In this document: positions 16,419 through 25,444 of the stretch, one piece after another | Position numbering within the stretch: position 1 is the first letter of the stretch | Layout: each line of letters begins with the position of its first letter | Source: Streptomyces sp. NBC_01549 | GTDB lineage: Bacteria > Actinomycetota > Actinomycetes > Streptomycetales > Streptomycetaceae | Length of the DNA: 64,000 nucleotides | NCBI RefSeq assembly: GCF_026339955.1 | Contig: NZ_JAPEPW010000001.1 | Span: 5,575,001-5,639,000, forward strand | Reading direction: 5' to 3' | The notes under the pieces: generated by a model | The model's input: only the letters and a program-made list of their open reading frames with translations | Told to the model about the DNA's origin: nothing | Database searches by the model: none | Program-made: the position numbers and the translations under genes

Positions 16419-17656
16419 GGCCCGCCGAGGAATTCCCGTCGAGCACGACCACCGGACAACTGCCGCTGCCCGTCGTGCTCGCGGGTGCGCGCGGTCACGG
16501 CCGCTGGCACCTGGAGAACATCCGTCGGCTCCAGGACAAGGGGCTCGTACGACTGGCGGGCATCTGCGAGCTGACCCCGCTCAGCGAAGAGGAACTGAAC
16601 GGGCAAGAGGTCGAGCAGTCGGCCGACTTCGGCGCCCTCCTCGACTCCACCGGCGCCGCGATCGCCGTGATCTGCACGCCCATCCCCACCCACACCGACC
16701 TGGCGCTGATCGCCGCGGGCAAGGGCGTACACCTGCTGCTGGAGAAGCCGCCCGCGCCGTCGTACGCCGAGTTCCGCCGGATGGCCGACGGGGTCGCCGC
16801 GGCCGGGGTCGTCTGCCAGATCGGCTTCCAGTCGCTCGGCTCGCACGCCGTGCCCGCGATCCGGAAGCTGATCGCGCAGGGTGTGATCGGCCAGGTGACC
16901 GGGGTCGGCGGGGCGGGCGCCTGGGCGCGCGACGAGGCGTACTACCGGCGGGCGCCCTGGGCGGGCAAACGCCGTCTCAATGGCGTGGACGTGATCGACG
17001 GGGCGCTCACCAACCCCCTCGCGCACGCCGTCGCCACCGCCCTCGCGCTGAACGGGTCCACACGCGCCGAGGACGTCACCGGGATCGAGACCGAGCTGCT
17101 GCGCGTCAACGACATCGAGTCCGACGACACCTCCTGCGTGCGGATCACCACCGTGCGGGGCCGGGTCACCGTCGCCGCCACGCTCTGCGCCGAGCGGCCC
17201 GGCGAACCGTACGTCGTGGTGCACGGCAGCAGCGGCCGGATCACCTTCTGGTACAAGCAGGACCGCGTGCTGGTGCAGCGGTCCGGGCACGGCCCGGAGG
17301 AGATCGAGTACGGCCGTACGGACCTGCTGGAGAACCTGGTCGCGCATCTGACGGAGGGCGCCGAACCGCTGGTCGCGCCGGATGCGACGGGTGCCTTCAT
17401 GAAAGTGGTGGAAGCGATCCGGCGGGCGCCCGACCCGCTCGCGCTGCCCGCCGACGCCTGGGAGCCGCTCCCCGAGGAGAACCGCAGGGTCGTGCACGGC
17501 ATCGACGGGCTCGTGGCGGCCGCCGCCGACACCCTCGCCCTCTACTCCGAGCTCGGCGCCTCCTGGGCCAGGCCGAACCAGGTCCCGAGCCAGGCTCCGA
17601 ACCAGCTCCCGAACACGGCCGTGAACCAGGTCCCGAACGAGGTGAGCACCCCATGA
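16415..17656 (+). CDS. Gfo/Idh/MocA family oxidoreductase
   Basis: 413 residues. The N-terminal Rossmann region is LAGARGHGRWHLENI, with the family motif EKPPAP near residue 112 (normally EKP) and a MocA C-terminal domain. These enzymes oxidise or isomerise sugars with bound NAD(P). It is coupled to the permease upstream and the DUF6807 gene downstream. Odd feature: after about residue 385 the tail carries an imperfect repeat (PNQVPSQAPNQLP and again NQVPNEV) that is outside the family fold and looks like a small DNA repeat expansion. Confidence 0.85.
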   Translation: MRPAEEFPSSTTTGQLPLPVVLAGARGHGRWHLENIRRLQDKGLVRLAGICELTPLSEEELNGQEVEQSADFGALLDSTGAAIAVICTPIPTHTDLALIAAGKGVHLLLEKPPAPSYAEFRRMADGVAAAGVVCQIGFQSLGSHAVPAIRKLIAQGVIGQVTGVGGAGAWARDEAYYRRAPWAGKRRLNGVDVIDGALTNPLAHAVATALALNGSTRAEDVTGIETELLRVNDIESDDTSCVRITTVRGRVTVAATLCAERPGEPYVVVHGSSGRITFWYKQDRVLVQRSGHGPEEIEYGRTDLLENLVAHLTEGAEPLVAPDATGAFMKVVEAIRRAPDPLALPADAWEPLPEENRRVVHGIDGLVAAAADTLALYSELGASWARPNQVPSQAPNQLPNTAVNQVPNEVSTP

Positions 17657-18507
17657 ACCACGCACAGAGCACCGACTCGCTCGTCCTGCGCGTCGCGGGC
17701 CGCCCGGTCGGCCGGTACGTCACCCGGCCCGAACTCGCGCCCCGGTTCTCGCCGCGCCCCTACCTCCACCCGGTGACCACCCTGGCTGGCACGGCCGTCA
17801 CCGAACTCAGCCCCGCCGACCACACCCACCACCTCGGCGTCGGTGTCGCCGTTCCCGACGTCGAGGGGCACAACTTCTGGGGCGGGCGCACCTACGTCCG
17901 CGACCAGGGCCCCACCGAGCTGGCCAACCACGGCGCCCAGCGGCACTCAGGTTTCCAGCTGCGTGACCCGGACGGCTTCGTGGAGGAACTGCGCTGGGTG
18001 GCCGCGGGCGGCGAGCTGCTGCGCGAGCGCCGTACGGTCGCCGTCACCGAACTCACCGACTCCGCCTGGGCATTGGACTTCACCTTCTCGCTCACCAACA
18101 CGACCACGCGCCCCCTCTCGATCGGCAGCCCGGCCACCAACGGACGGCCTGGCGCGGCCTACGGCGGCTTCTTCTGGCGGGCCCGCAAGGAAGCGCGGGC
18201 GCCCCATGTCTTCACCGCCGACACCGAGGGCGAGGAGGCGGTCCACGGGGCCCGCGCCGACTGGCTCGCCCTCGTGGGCGCGGGCTGGACCCTCGTCTTC
18301 GCCGGGGCCACCGCGGCGACCCGCCGCGACCCGTGGTTCGTGCGCACCGCCGAGTACCCGGGCGTCGGATCCTGCCTCGCGCACACCGAACGGCTGTCGG
18401 TCCCGGCCGGGGAGACGGTCGTACGCCGGGTCGTCACCGTCGTCGCGGACGGCGTCCTCGGCGGCAGCGAGGCCGCGGCGCTGGTGCGGAAGGCGGTGAG
18501 CCCCTGA
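17653..18507 (+). CDS. PmoA family protein (DUF6807)
   Basis: 284 residues. Histidine-rich conserved pieces (DHTHHLGVGVAVPDV, GHNFWGG, HGAQRHSGF) and an ARKEA segment match the DUF6807/PmoA family. Members are annotated as methane-oxygenase PmoA but are unrelated to methane oxidation and generally sit in sugar clusters. The biochemical role is not established. It overlaps the oxidoreductase upstream (ATGA) and is followed at once by GH43, so the three are probably one processing module for the imported sugar. Confidence 0.8.
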   Translation: MNHAQSTDSLVLRVAGRPVGRYVTRPELAPRFSPRPYLHPVTTLAGTAVTELSPADHTHHLGVGVAVPDVEGHNFWGGRTYVRDQGPTELANHGAQRHSGFQLRDPDGFVEELRWVAAGGELLRERRTVAVTELTDSAWALDFTFSLTNTTTRPLSIGSPATNGRPGAAYGGFFWRARKEARAPHVFTADTEGEEAVHGARADWLALVGAGWTLVFAGATAATRRDPWFVRTAEYPGVGSCLAHTERLSVPAGETVVRRVVTVVADGVLGGSEAAALVRKAVSP

Positions 18508-20036
18508 TGGCGCCGGCCTCCGCGGACCTCGGCGACGGCACCTACCGCAACCCCGTCCTCGACGCCGACTGGTCCGACCCCGACCTCCTGTGCGTGGGGG
18601 ACGACTTCTACCTCACCGCGTCCAGCTTCGGCCGCGTACCCGGCCTGCCGCTCCTCCACTCCCGCGACCTGGTCAACTGGACGCTCGTCGGACACGCGCT
18701 CGGGCTCCTGGAACCCGCGAGGGAATTCAGGAAGCCCCGGCACGACTGCGGGGTGTGGGCCCCGTCCTTGCGGCACCACGACGACCGCTTCTGGATCTTC
18801 TGGGGCGACCCCGACCACGGCGTCTTCCAGGTCAACGCCCCGGAGATCCGCGGCCCCTGGACCCGGCCGCACCTGGTCAAGGAGGGCAAGGGCCTCATCG
18901 ACCCCTGCCCGCTGTGGGACGAGGAGACCGGCGAGGCGTATCTCGTGCACGCCTGGGCCAAGTCCCGCGCGGGCGTGAAGAACCGGCTCACCGGCCACCG
19001 TATGCGCCCCGACGGCACCGGGCTGCTCGACGAGGGCAAGGTGATCATCGACGCGGACCGGATCCCGGGCTGGTTCACCCTCGAAGGGCCCAAGGCCTAT
19101 CGGCACGACGGCTGGTTCTGGATCTTCGCACCCGCCGGGGGAGTGGAGACCGGCTGGCAGGGCGCCTTCCGCTCGCGCGGTTTCTTCGGCCCGTACGAGG
19201 AGCGGGTGGTGCTGGAGCAGGGGGACACCGAGGTCAACGGCCCCCACCAGGGCGGCTGGGTGCGCACGAGGGCCGGCGAGGACTGGTTCGCGCACTTCCA
19301 GGAGCGCGGGCCCTACGGGCGTGTCGTCCACCTCCAGCCGATGCGCTGGGGCGCCGACAGCTGGCCGGTGCTCGGCGACGAGGGCGCCCCCGTCGCCGTA
19401 CACAGGAAGCCGCGACTGCCGCCGCAGCCGCCGTCCGCGCCCGCCACCGACGACGACTTCCCCGGCGGCCGGTTCGGACGGCAGTGGCAGTGGACCGCCA
19501 ACCCGCAGGACGGCTGGGCCACCCAGCACTCCGGGGACGGGCTGCGGCTGAGCTGCGTACGGACGGTGGACGCGCACGACCTGCGCAAACTGCCCAACGT
19601 CCTCACCCAGCGGCTGCCCGGCAGCCCCGCCACCGTCGAGGTGGAGCTGCGGCTCGACAGCGAGGAGCCGGGGGCGCGGGCGGGGCTCGCGGTGCTCGGG
19701 GACGCGTTCAGCTGGATCGGGCTCCAGCGGGAGCCGGACGGATCGGTGCGGCTCGTACACCGGTTCGCCGAGTCGGTGGCCGACCACGAACGCGACGCCG
19801 CACATCCACGGGAGGCGCCCGAGGGACGGGTCCGGCTGTGGATCGAGAGCGGGGCGGGAGCGCGCTGCCGGTTCTCGTACGACGTCGGGGGCGGCCGGCA
19901 GCCCTCCGGCCAGGTCTTCGCCGCCACCCCCTGGCGCTGGGTCGGCGCGCTGCTCGGACTTTTCGCGCTCGCGCCCGTCGGCGGGGGACACGCCGGCGCG
20001 GCCTCGTTCACGCAGTTCCGCATCACCAGTTCCTGA
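18507..20036 (+). CDS. intracellular glycoside hydrolase family 43
   Basis: 509 residues, no signal peptide. The N-terminal five-blade propeller (about 10-320) has the GH43 acid triad: Asp in VLDADWSDPDLL (base), Asp in IDPCPLWDEETG (pKa modulator) and Glu in LEGPKAYRHDGW (acid). A C-terminal beta-sandwich (about 325-509) is typical of beta-xylosidase/arabinofuranosidase forms. It likely trims arabino-, xylo- or galacto-oligosaccharides after import. ATG 18507 overlaps the previous stop by one base. It belongs to the ABC transporter operon. Confidence 0.87.
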   Translation: MAPASADLGDGTYRNPVLDADWSDPDLLCVGDDFYLTASSFGRVPGLPLLHSRDLVNWTLVGHALGLLEPAREFRKPRHDCGVWAPSLRHHDDRFWIFWGDPDHGVFQVNAPEIRGPWTRPHLVKEGKGLIDPCPLWDEETGEAYLVHAWAKSRAGVKNRLTGHRMRPDGTGLLDEGKVIIDADRIPGWFTLEGPKAYRHDGWFWIFAPAGGVETGWQGAFRSRGFFGPYEERVVLEQGDTEVNGPHQGGWVRTRAGEDWFAHFQERGPYGRVVHLQPMRWGADSWPVLGDEGAPVAVHRKPRLPPQPPSAPATDDDFPGGRFGRQWQWTANPQDGWATQHSGDGLRLSCVRTVDAHDLRKLPNVLTQRLPGSPATVEVELRLDSEEPGARAGLAVLGDAFSWIGLQREPDGSVRLVHRFAESVADHERDAAHPREAPEGRVRLWIESGAGARCRFSYDVGGGRQPSGQVFAATPWRWVGALLGLFALAPVGGGHAGAASFTQFRITSS

Positions 20037-20075
20037 AGCCAGCTCACCCGTAAGCCAGAAGAAGAGAGCCGATCA

Positions 20076-21413
20076 ATGAAGATCAACATTCACAGAACCG
20101 GGCGTGCCGCGACGGTCGTCGCCCTGGGCTCCGTACTCGCGCTCACCGCCACCGCCTGCGGCGACAACGGCAGCGGCGCGGCGGGCGACAAGGGCACCGA
20201 GGGCTCCGGCAAGGGCGAGATCACCTTCTGGGACAACAACGGCGGCGTCCGCACCGACATCTGGAAGCAGATCATCGCGGACTTCGAGAAGAAGTACCCG
20301 GACATCAAGGTCAAGTACGTCGGCATCCCGGCGGCGAGCGCCCAGTCGAAGTACGACACCGCCATCCAGGGCGGCGGCCTGCCGGACGTCGGCGGCGTGG
20401 GTACCGCGATGCTCGCCGAGGCCGCCGTCCAGGGAGCGCTGGAGCCGCTGGACAGCCGGCTCAAGGGGAGCTCGCTGAACGGCAAGCTGAGCCAGAACCT
20501 GCTCGACGTCAGCCGGTCCGCGGGCGGCGGTGACACCCTCTACCAGGTGCCGACCTCCGCCAACAACGGCACGCTGTGGTACCGGACGGATCTGTTCAAG
20601 GCGGCGGGCCTGGACGCCCCGACCACCTGGTCGAAGTTCTACGACGCCGCCGACAAGCTCACCGACAAGGGCAAGAACAAGTTCGGCTTCACCATCCGGG
20701 GCGGCGAGGGGGCCATCGCGCCGGCCCTCGACGCGGTGTACGGCCAGACCGGTATCACCTCGTTCTGGAACGGCGACAAGACCACCGTCAACGACCCGAA
20801 GAACGTCGCCGCCCTCGAGAAGTACATCGCCCTGTACAAGAAGGACACCCCGTCCGCCGACGTCAACAACGACTTCACCAAGATGGTCGCCCAGTGGGAC
20901 AGCGGCACCATCGGCATGCTCAGCCACAACCTCGGCTCCTACCAGGACCACGTGAAGGCGCTGGGCGCGGAGAAGTTCCGCGGTATCCCGAACCCGACGC
21001 TGGACAGCGGCGCGCGCGTGCAGGTGTCCAACCCGGTCGACGGGATGAGCCTGTTCAAGTCCAGCAAGAACAAGGCGGCCGCCTGGAAGTTCATCGAGTT
21101 CGCCGTCTCGGCGGCGGAGAACTCCAAGTTCAACGAGTCGGCGGGGCAGGTCCCGGCGAACACCGACGCCGCGAAGGACGCGTGGATCCAGCAGGCCGAG
21201 CCCACGAAGCTGGCCGCGGAGGCGCTGAACGGGGCCGGTACCAAGATCGTGCAGCTGCCGTATTACCTGCCGGACTGGAACACGATCTCCAAGTCCGACA
21301 ACGAGCCGAACTTCCAGAAGCTGCTGCTCGGGAAGATGAGCGCGAAGCAGTTCCTGGACACGGTGGCCGACCAGTTGAACAAGGCGCAGGCGGACTGGAA
21401 GGCGAACCACTAG
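20076..21413 (+). CDS. sugar ABC transporter substrate-binding lipoprotein
   Basis: 445 residues. Signal peptide with lipobox LTATAC, lipidated Cys27, then a Ser/Gly linker and a family 1 solute-binding fold (GEITFWDNNGGVRTDIWKQI, GLPDVGGVGTAM). It is only 39 bp after GH43 and preceded by AGAAGAAGAGAG, so it is the last gene of the permease-led operon, an unusual position for the binding protein. It should capture the oligosaccharide at the outer face of the membrane. Confidence 0.9.
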   Translation: MKINIHRTGRAATVVALGSVLALTATACGDNGSGAAGDKGTEGSGKGEITFWDNNGGVRTDIWKQIIADFEKKYPDIKVKYVGIPAASAQSKYDTAIQGGGLPDVGGVGTAMLAEAAVQGALEPLDSRLKGSSLNGKLSQNLLDVSRSAGGGDTLYQVPTSANNGTLWYRTDLFKAAGLDAPTTWSKFYDAADKLTDKGKNKFGFTIRGGEGAIAPALDAVYGQTGITSFWNGDKTTVNDPKNVAALEKYIALYKKDTPSADVNNDFTKMVAQWDSGTIGMLSHNLGSYQDHVKALGAEKFRGIPNPTLDSGARVQVSNPVDGMSLFKSSKNKAAAWKFIEFAVSAAENSKFNESAGQVPANTDAAKDAWIQQAEPTKLAAEALNGAGTKIVQLPYYLPDWNTISKSDNEPNFQKLLLGKMSAKQFLDTVADQLNKAQADWKANH

Positions 21414-21481
21414 CTCCGCTGGTTGGGCCGGGTGCGGTCGGTTCGTGGTCTTTGAGGTTGCGTGGCGACCGCGGGCCGGGT

Positions 21482-21513
21482 GTGGCTGGTCGCGCCCACG
21501 CGGCGGAGCCGCA
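21482..21513. repeat. copy 1 of a 32-bp intergenic repeat
   Basis: Identical over 32 bp to 41710-41741 (core GCGCCCACGCGGCGGAGCCG), with similar flanks on both sides (downstream CAGCCCCGCGCCCC here, CAGCCTCGCGCCCC in the other copy). It lies between the binding-protein gene and the acetylesterase. The type is widely scattered in Streptomyces intergenic regions. Confidence 0.8.
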
Positions 21514-21581
21514 CATTGATGCAGCCCCGCGCCCCTAAAAGACGGGGTGCGGGTCCCCCTCTGCTTGAAAGGCGCACGTTC

Positions 21582-22376
21582 GTGTCCCTTACGCGTAGAC
21601 AGGTCACCTCGGCGGCTCTTGCCGCCGTTCCCGTCGGCCTTGCGGCAACCGGCACCGCACAGGCCGCCCAGCGTCGCCGCACCCTCTACATCGCCGGCGA
21701 CTCCACCGCCGCCCATAAGTACGCGGACGCCGCGCCCGAGACCGGGTGGGGTATGGCGCTTCCGTTCTTCCTGCGGGAGCACCTGGGCGTCGCCAACCAC
21801 GCAGTGAACGGGCGGAGTTCGAAGAGTTTCGTCGACGAGGGGCGCCTCGACGTCATCCTCGGGGCGATCCGCCCCGGCGACTTCCTGCTCATCCAGTTCG
21901 GGCACAACGACGAGAAGAGCGCCGACCCGACGCGCTACACCGAACCCTGGACGACGTACCAGGACTACCTGCGGCAGTACGTCGACGGGGCGCGGGCCCG
22001 TGGCGCGCGGCCGGTGCTCGCCACCTCCGTGGAGCGCAGAAAGTTCGACGTGGACGGCAACGCCGTGCCGACCCACGGCGACTACCCGGCGGCGGTGCGC
22101 GCCCTCGCCGAGGAGGAGTGCGTGGCGCTGCTCGACATCCAGGCCCTGTCGATCGCCCTGTGGCAGGGGCTCGGCGTCGAGGAGACCAAGAAGTACTTCA
22201 ACTGGACCGCGACCGAGCAGGACAACACCCACTTCAACCCGCCGGGTGCGATCGCCGTGGCCCGGCTCGTCGCGGCCGAGCTGCTGCACCGCCGGGTGCT
22301 GGCACACCGGGACGTGCGCCGGCTGGACGAGGAAGTCCCCGAGTCCTGGATCACCTGGCCCGACGCCACCGCGTAA
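21582..22376 (+). CDS. rhamnogalacturonan acetylesterase-like SGNH hydrolase (CE12)
   Basis: 264 residues from GTG 21582 (VSLTRRQVTSAAL). An RR-type signal peptide ends around AQAAQ. The SGNH catalytic blocks are IAGDSTAAHKY (Ser nucleophile), NGRSSKSF (Gly/Asn), FGHND and DNTHFNPPGA (Asp-x-x-His). YIAGDSTAA and the spacing fit the CE12/YesT/RhaT group, which remove acetyl groups from rhamnogalacturonan. An upstream ATG in frame lies inside an intergenic repeat and is unlikely. The enzyme is secreted and prepares pectin hairy regions for the lyases. Confidence 0.85.
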   Translation: MSLTRRQVTSAALAAVPVGLAATGTAQAAQRRRTLYIAGDSTAAHKYADAAPETGWGMALPFFLREHLGVANHAVNGRSSKSFVDEGRLDVILGAIRPGDFLLIQFGHNDEKSADPTRYTEPWTTYQDYLRQYVDGARARGARPVLATSVERRKFDVDGNAVPTHGDYPAAVRALAEEECVALLDIQALSIALWQGLGVEETKKYFNWTATEQDNTHFNPPGAIAVARLVAAELLHRRVLAHRDVRRLDEEVPESWITWPDATA

Positions 22377-22418
22377 CCCCCTTCCACAGAACCCTCAGCC
22401 AGAAGGAGAGCCGCGCAT

Positions 22419-22725
22419 TGAATCCTCACCTCCTTGAATCCTCCCCCAGCTGAAGCGGGGGGATTCCTGGCTCACGCAGCCTCTCGGACCGGCGGTCCGT
22501 CAGGTCTTCCACGATCAACACCAGCCGGGTTGAAACCAGCCCGGGCAGCTCATTTGCTGCAAGGTCACACAACTTGAAGGAGACTCCGCGTGCTTGGCTC
22601 TCGCGACGCATCGTCTGCGAATCACGCTAGCAGCACGCCGGTCCGCCCTGGAGGCGAACCGGCTGTTCCTGCCCTGCTGTACAGGTGTTCGATACCTCCC
22701 CGGCCTGAAGGCCGGGGCACCCTCG
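22419..22725 (+). mobile_element. transposase-less IS200/IS605-like relic A
   Basis: This fills the 359-bp gap before the PL1 lyase. The left end is TTGAATCCTC (22434; also 22419) followed by hairpin TCCCCC/GGGGGA (22442-22463) and ATTCCTGGCTCACGC. The right-end hairpin is CCCCGGCC-TGAA-GGCCGGGG (22698-22717). The internal block 22512-22542 matches relic C at 30 of 31 bases. There is no transposase or tnpB reading frame. The pattern fits a palindrome-associated, non-autonomous element or a deletion relic; an omega-RNA-like transcript is possible but not shown. Confidence 0.6.
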
Positions 22726-22735
22726 GAGGGATCCG

Positions 22736-24070
22736 GTGAAGACACAAAGATGGCATGCGCATGCCACACCGGGGCCGGCGGCGACGGCCCTGCTGGTCGG
22801 TTGCACCGCTCTGGCCCTCGCCGTCACCGGCACCACCGCCCAGGCCCAGGCCCGGTCGGGCGACCTCGGGCGGGGAACCCTTGCCGCCGGTGACGGCTGG
22901 GCCTCGGACGGCACGGGAACCTCCGGCGGTGCGGCGGCCGACGCCGCTCACGTGTACACCGTCACCACCTGGGCCGAGTTCAAGGCCGCGCTCAAGGACG
23001 GCGGTACCGCTCCGAAGATCATCCGGGTGAAGGGTACGATCGACGCCAACGCCGAGGGCTGCGACTCCTTCGCCGCGCCGGGCTACGACTTCGACGCCTA
23101 CCTGCGGAAGTACTCGCCGGAGAACTGGGGATACGGCACCAATCTGGACGCGGAGCCCGACGACAGCCCCGAAGGCCTGCGCCGCGCCTCCGCCGCCAAC
23201 CAGGACACCGCCATCAAGGCGGAGATCCCCGCCAACACCACCCTCGTCGGCCTCGGCAAGAACGCGGGGTTCAAGGGCGCCAGCCTTCAGATCAAGGCCG
23301 TGGACAACGTCATCGTCCGCAACCTCACCTTCGAGAGCCCGCTCGACTGCTTCCCGCAGTGGGACCCGACCGACACCTCCGTCGGCAACTGGAACTCCGA
23401 GTACGACAGCGCGGTGGTCTACGGCTCCACGCACATCTGGCTGGACCACAACACCTTCACCGACGGAGACCACCCCGACAGCACGCTGCCCACGTACTTC
23501 GGCCGGATCTTCGAGCAGCACGACGGCGAGCTGGACATCGTCAAGGGCGCGGACTACGTGACCGCCTCCTGGAACGTCTTCACCGACCACGACAAGACGA
23601 TCCTCATCGGCAACAGCGACAGCGCGTCCACCGCGGCGGTCGACCGGGGCCACCTCAAGGTCACCTTCCACCACAACCTGTTCTCGAACCTCGTCGAGCG
23701 CGCGCCCCGCGTGCGCTTCGGCCAGGTCGACTCGTACAACAACCACTTCGTCGCGGACGACGGCTTCTCCTACAGCTACGGCATCGGCATGGAGTCCCAA
23801 CTCGTCGCCGAGCACAACGCGTTCACGCTGCCCGCCGGGGTCAGCGCGGCGACCGTCCTGAAGAAGTGGAAGGAGGCGCCGCTCACCGCCGCGGACAACT
23901 ACGTCAACGGGGTGGCCACCGACCTGATCGCCGTGCACAACGCGGAGATCCCCGCGGAGACACTGCAGTCCGGGGCCGGATGGACGCCGACCCTGCGGAC
24001 GAAGGTCGACTCTCCGAGGGCGGTGCCGCGGATCGTGGATCACGGGGCGGGCGCCGGAAAGATCTGCTGA
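22736..24070 (+). CDS. pectate lyase, polysaccharide lyase family 1
   Basis: 444 residues from GTG 22736 with GGAGGGATCC just upstream. The signal peptide ends near AQAQA. The parallel beta-helix has PL1 motifs: NVIVRNLTFESP, STHIWLDHNTFTDGDHPDS (calcium-binding acids), VTASWNVFTDHDKTILIG (VTISxxxFxxHxK-like) and ERAPRVRFG (catalytic arginine region). It is secreted and cleaves de-esterified homogalacturonan by beta-elimination with calcium. The start region directly abuts an IS605-like relic, so its present leader may be element-derived. Confidence 0.92.
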   Translation: MKTQRWHAHATPGPAATALLVGCTALALAVTGTTAQAQARSGDLGRGTLAAGDGWASDGTGTSGGAAADAAHVYTVTTWAEFKAALKDGGTAPKIIRVKGTIDANAEGCDSFAAPGYDFDAYLRKYSPENWGYGTNLDAEPDDSPEGLRRASAANQDTAIKAEIPANTTLVGLGKNAGFKGASLQIKAVDNVIVRNLTFESPLDCFPQWDPTDTSVGNWNSEYDSAVVYGSTHIWLDHNTFTDGDHPDSTLPTYFGRIFEQHDGELDIVKGADYVTASWNVFTDHDKTILIGNSDSASTAAVDRGHLKVTFHHNLFSNLVERAPRVRFGQVDSYNNHFVADDGFSYSYGIGMESQLVAEHNAFTLPAGVSAATVLKKWKEAPLTAADNYVNGVATDLIAVHNAEIPAETLQSGAGWTPTLRTKVDSPRAVPRIVDHGAGAGKIC

Positions 24071-24254
24071 CCAGCTGACCAGCTGACCGGGTCGACCGGC
24101 TGACCCGGTCGGCCCGGCTCCGCTCCAGCCCTCCCGGTCAGGCCGGAGCGGCTCCGCACCGCCCGTCACCCAGGGCGCGCCGCTCCGGCCCCTCGTCCCT
24201 CCCGCAGAGCCCGCGAGGCCGCTGAGCCTCGCGGCACAGCGAAGGAGCATCGCC

Positions 24255-25442
24255 ATGCTCTCCCGCACCAACACGCCCGGCACCGACACCCCCCGCACCG
24301 ACACCCCCGGCACCACCACCTCCAGTCCTGCCATCCCCAGCCGTAGAACCTTCCTTGTCACCAGCGCCGGAGCCGCTCTCGCGCTCGGCCTCGCCACCCC
24401 CGCGCGGGCCCAGACCCGGCCCCAGCGGAGTTCCCCCTTCGGGCGTCACGGTTCGCCGTCCGCCCGGCTCACCGAGCGGACCCTGTACGTCCACCCCGGC
24501 GGCCTCGGCGACCACACCACCGTCCAGGCCGCCGTCAGCGCCGCGAGCGGGGCGGGATACAACCTGGTCATCGCGCCGGGAACGTACCGCGAGACGGTCG
24601 CCGTCAGCGTCGCCCGTACGGAGATGACCTGGATCGGCGCCTCCGGGGACCCGCGTGACGTCGTCGTCGTGTACGACAACGCCAACGGCACCCCGAAACC
24701 CGGCGGCGGCACCTACGGGACCACCGGGTCGGCCACCACCACCGTGCAGGCCGACGGGTTCACCGCCCGCTCGATCACCTTCGCCAACGACTTCCTGCGC
24801 GCCGACCACCCCGAGATCACCGGCACCCAGGCCGTCGCCATCAAGGTCCAGGGCGACCGCTCGGCCTTCGTGGGGTGCCGGTTCCTGGGCCACCAGGACA
24901 CGCTGTACGCCGACTCGACGGCGCTCGGCACCTTCGCCCGCCAGTACTACCGCGACTGTTACGTCGAGGGTGACGTGGACTTCGTCTTCGGCCGGGCGAC
25001 CGCCGTCTTCGAGTGCTGCCACTTCCGCACCCTGGACCGCACCGACCTGGCATCCGCCCCGTACGGCTTCGTCTTCGCCCCCTCCACCGCCCTCGCCAAC
25101 CCGCGCGGATACCTGGTCACCGACAGCCGTGTCAGCAGCGCGGCCCCCGACGCGTACTACAAGCTCGCCCGCCCCTGGGTGCCCGGCTCGGACACCACCG
25201 CCCGGCCGATGCTGACCGTCCGCGACACCCGCCTCGCCGCGGGGATCGACGCGGTCGCGCCCTACACCGACATGGCGGACACCTACCCCTGGCAGAGCCA
25301 GCGCTTCGCCGAGTACCGGAACACGGGTCCGGGGGCCGCGATCACGATCCCCGAGAACCGTCCCCAACTGAGCCCCGACGAGGCCGAGTCGGCGACCCGC
25401 GAGGCGTACCTCGGCGACTGGACGCCGTGGAAGGGGTGCTGA
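24255..25442 (+). CDS. secreted pectinesterase (CE8), first copy
   Basis: 395 residues. The Tat-type signal SRRTFLVTSAGAALALG is preceded by a repetitive Thr/Pro N-terminus (TPGTDTPRTDTPGT). Pectin methylesterase motifs are GTQAVAIKVQGD, GHQDTLYAD, GDVDFVFGRA (catalytic Asp) and LARPW (substrate arginine). It removes methyl esters from pectin, giving substrate for pectate lyases. It is separated by two bases from a second CE8 gene, so the two are co-transcribed. Confidence 0.92.
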   Translation: MLSRTNTPGTDTPRTDTPGTTTSSPAIPSRRTFLVTSAGAALALGLATPARAQTRPQRSSPFGRHGSPSARLTERTLYVHPGGLGDHTTVQAAVSAASGAGYNLVIAPGTYRETVAVSVARTEMTWIGASGDPRDVVVVYDNANGTPKPGGGTYGTTGSATTTVQADGFTARSITFANDFLRADHPEITGTQAVAIKVQGDRSAFVGCRFLGHQDTLYADSTALGTFARQYYRDCYVEGDVDFVFGRATAVFECCHFRTLDRTDLASAPYGFVFAPSTALANPRGYLVTDSRVSSAAPDAYYKLARPWVPGSDTTARPMLTVRDTRLAAGIDAVAPYTDMADTYPWQSQRFAEYRNTGPGAAITIPENRPQLSPDEAESATREAYLGDWTPWKGC

Positions 25443-25444
25443 AG

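Noticed and set aside
24066..24120. CRISPR-like short tandem repeats (CCAGCTGACCAGCTGACC)
   Set aside because: Only a few adjoining copies without spacers; a simple repeat after the PL1 stop codon. No CRISPR array or cas gene is seen anywhere in the window.
22622..24397. Long minus-strand frame opposite the PL1 lyase
   Set aside because: It is an antisense shadow of pectate lyase, which has clear family motifs and a signal peptide on the plus strand.
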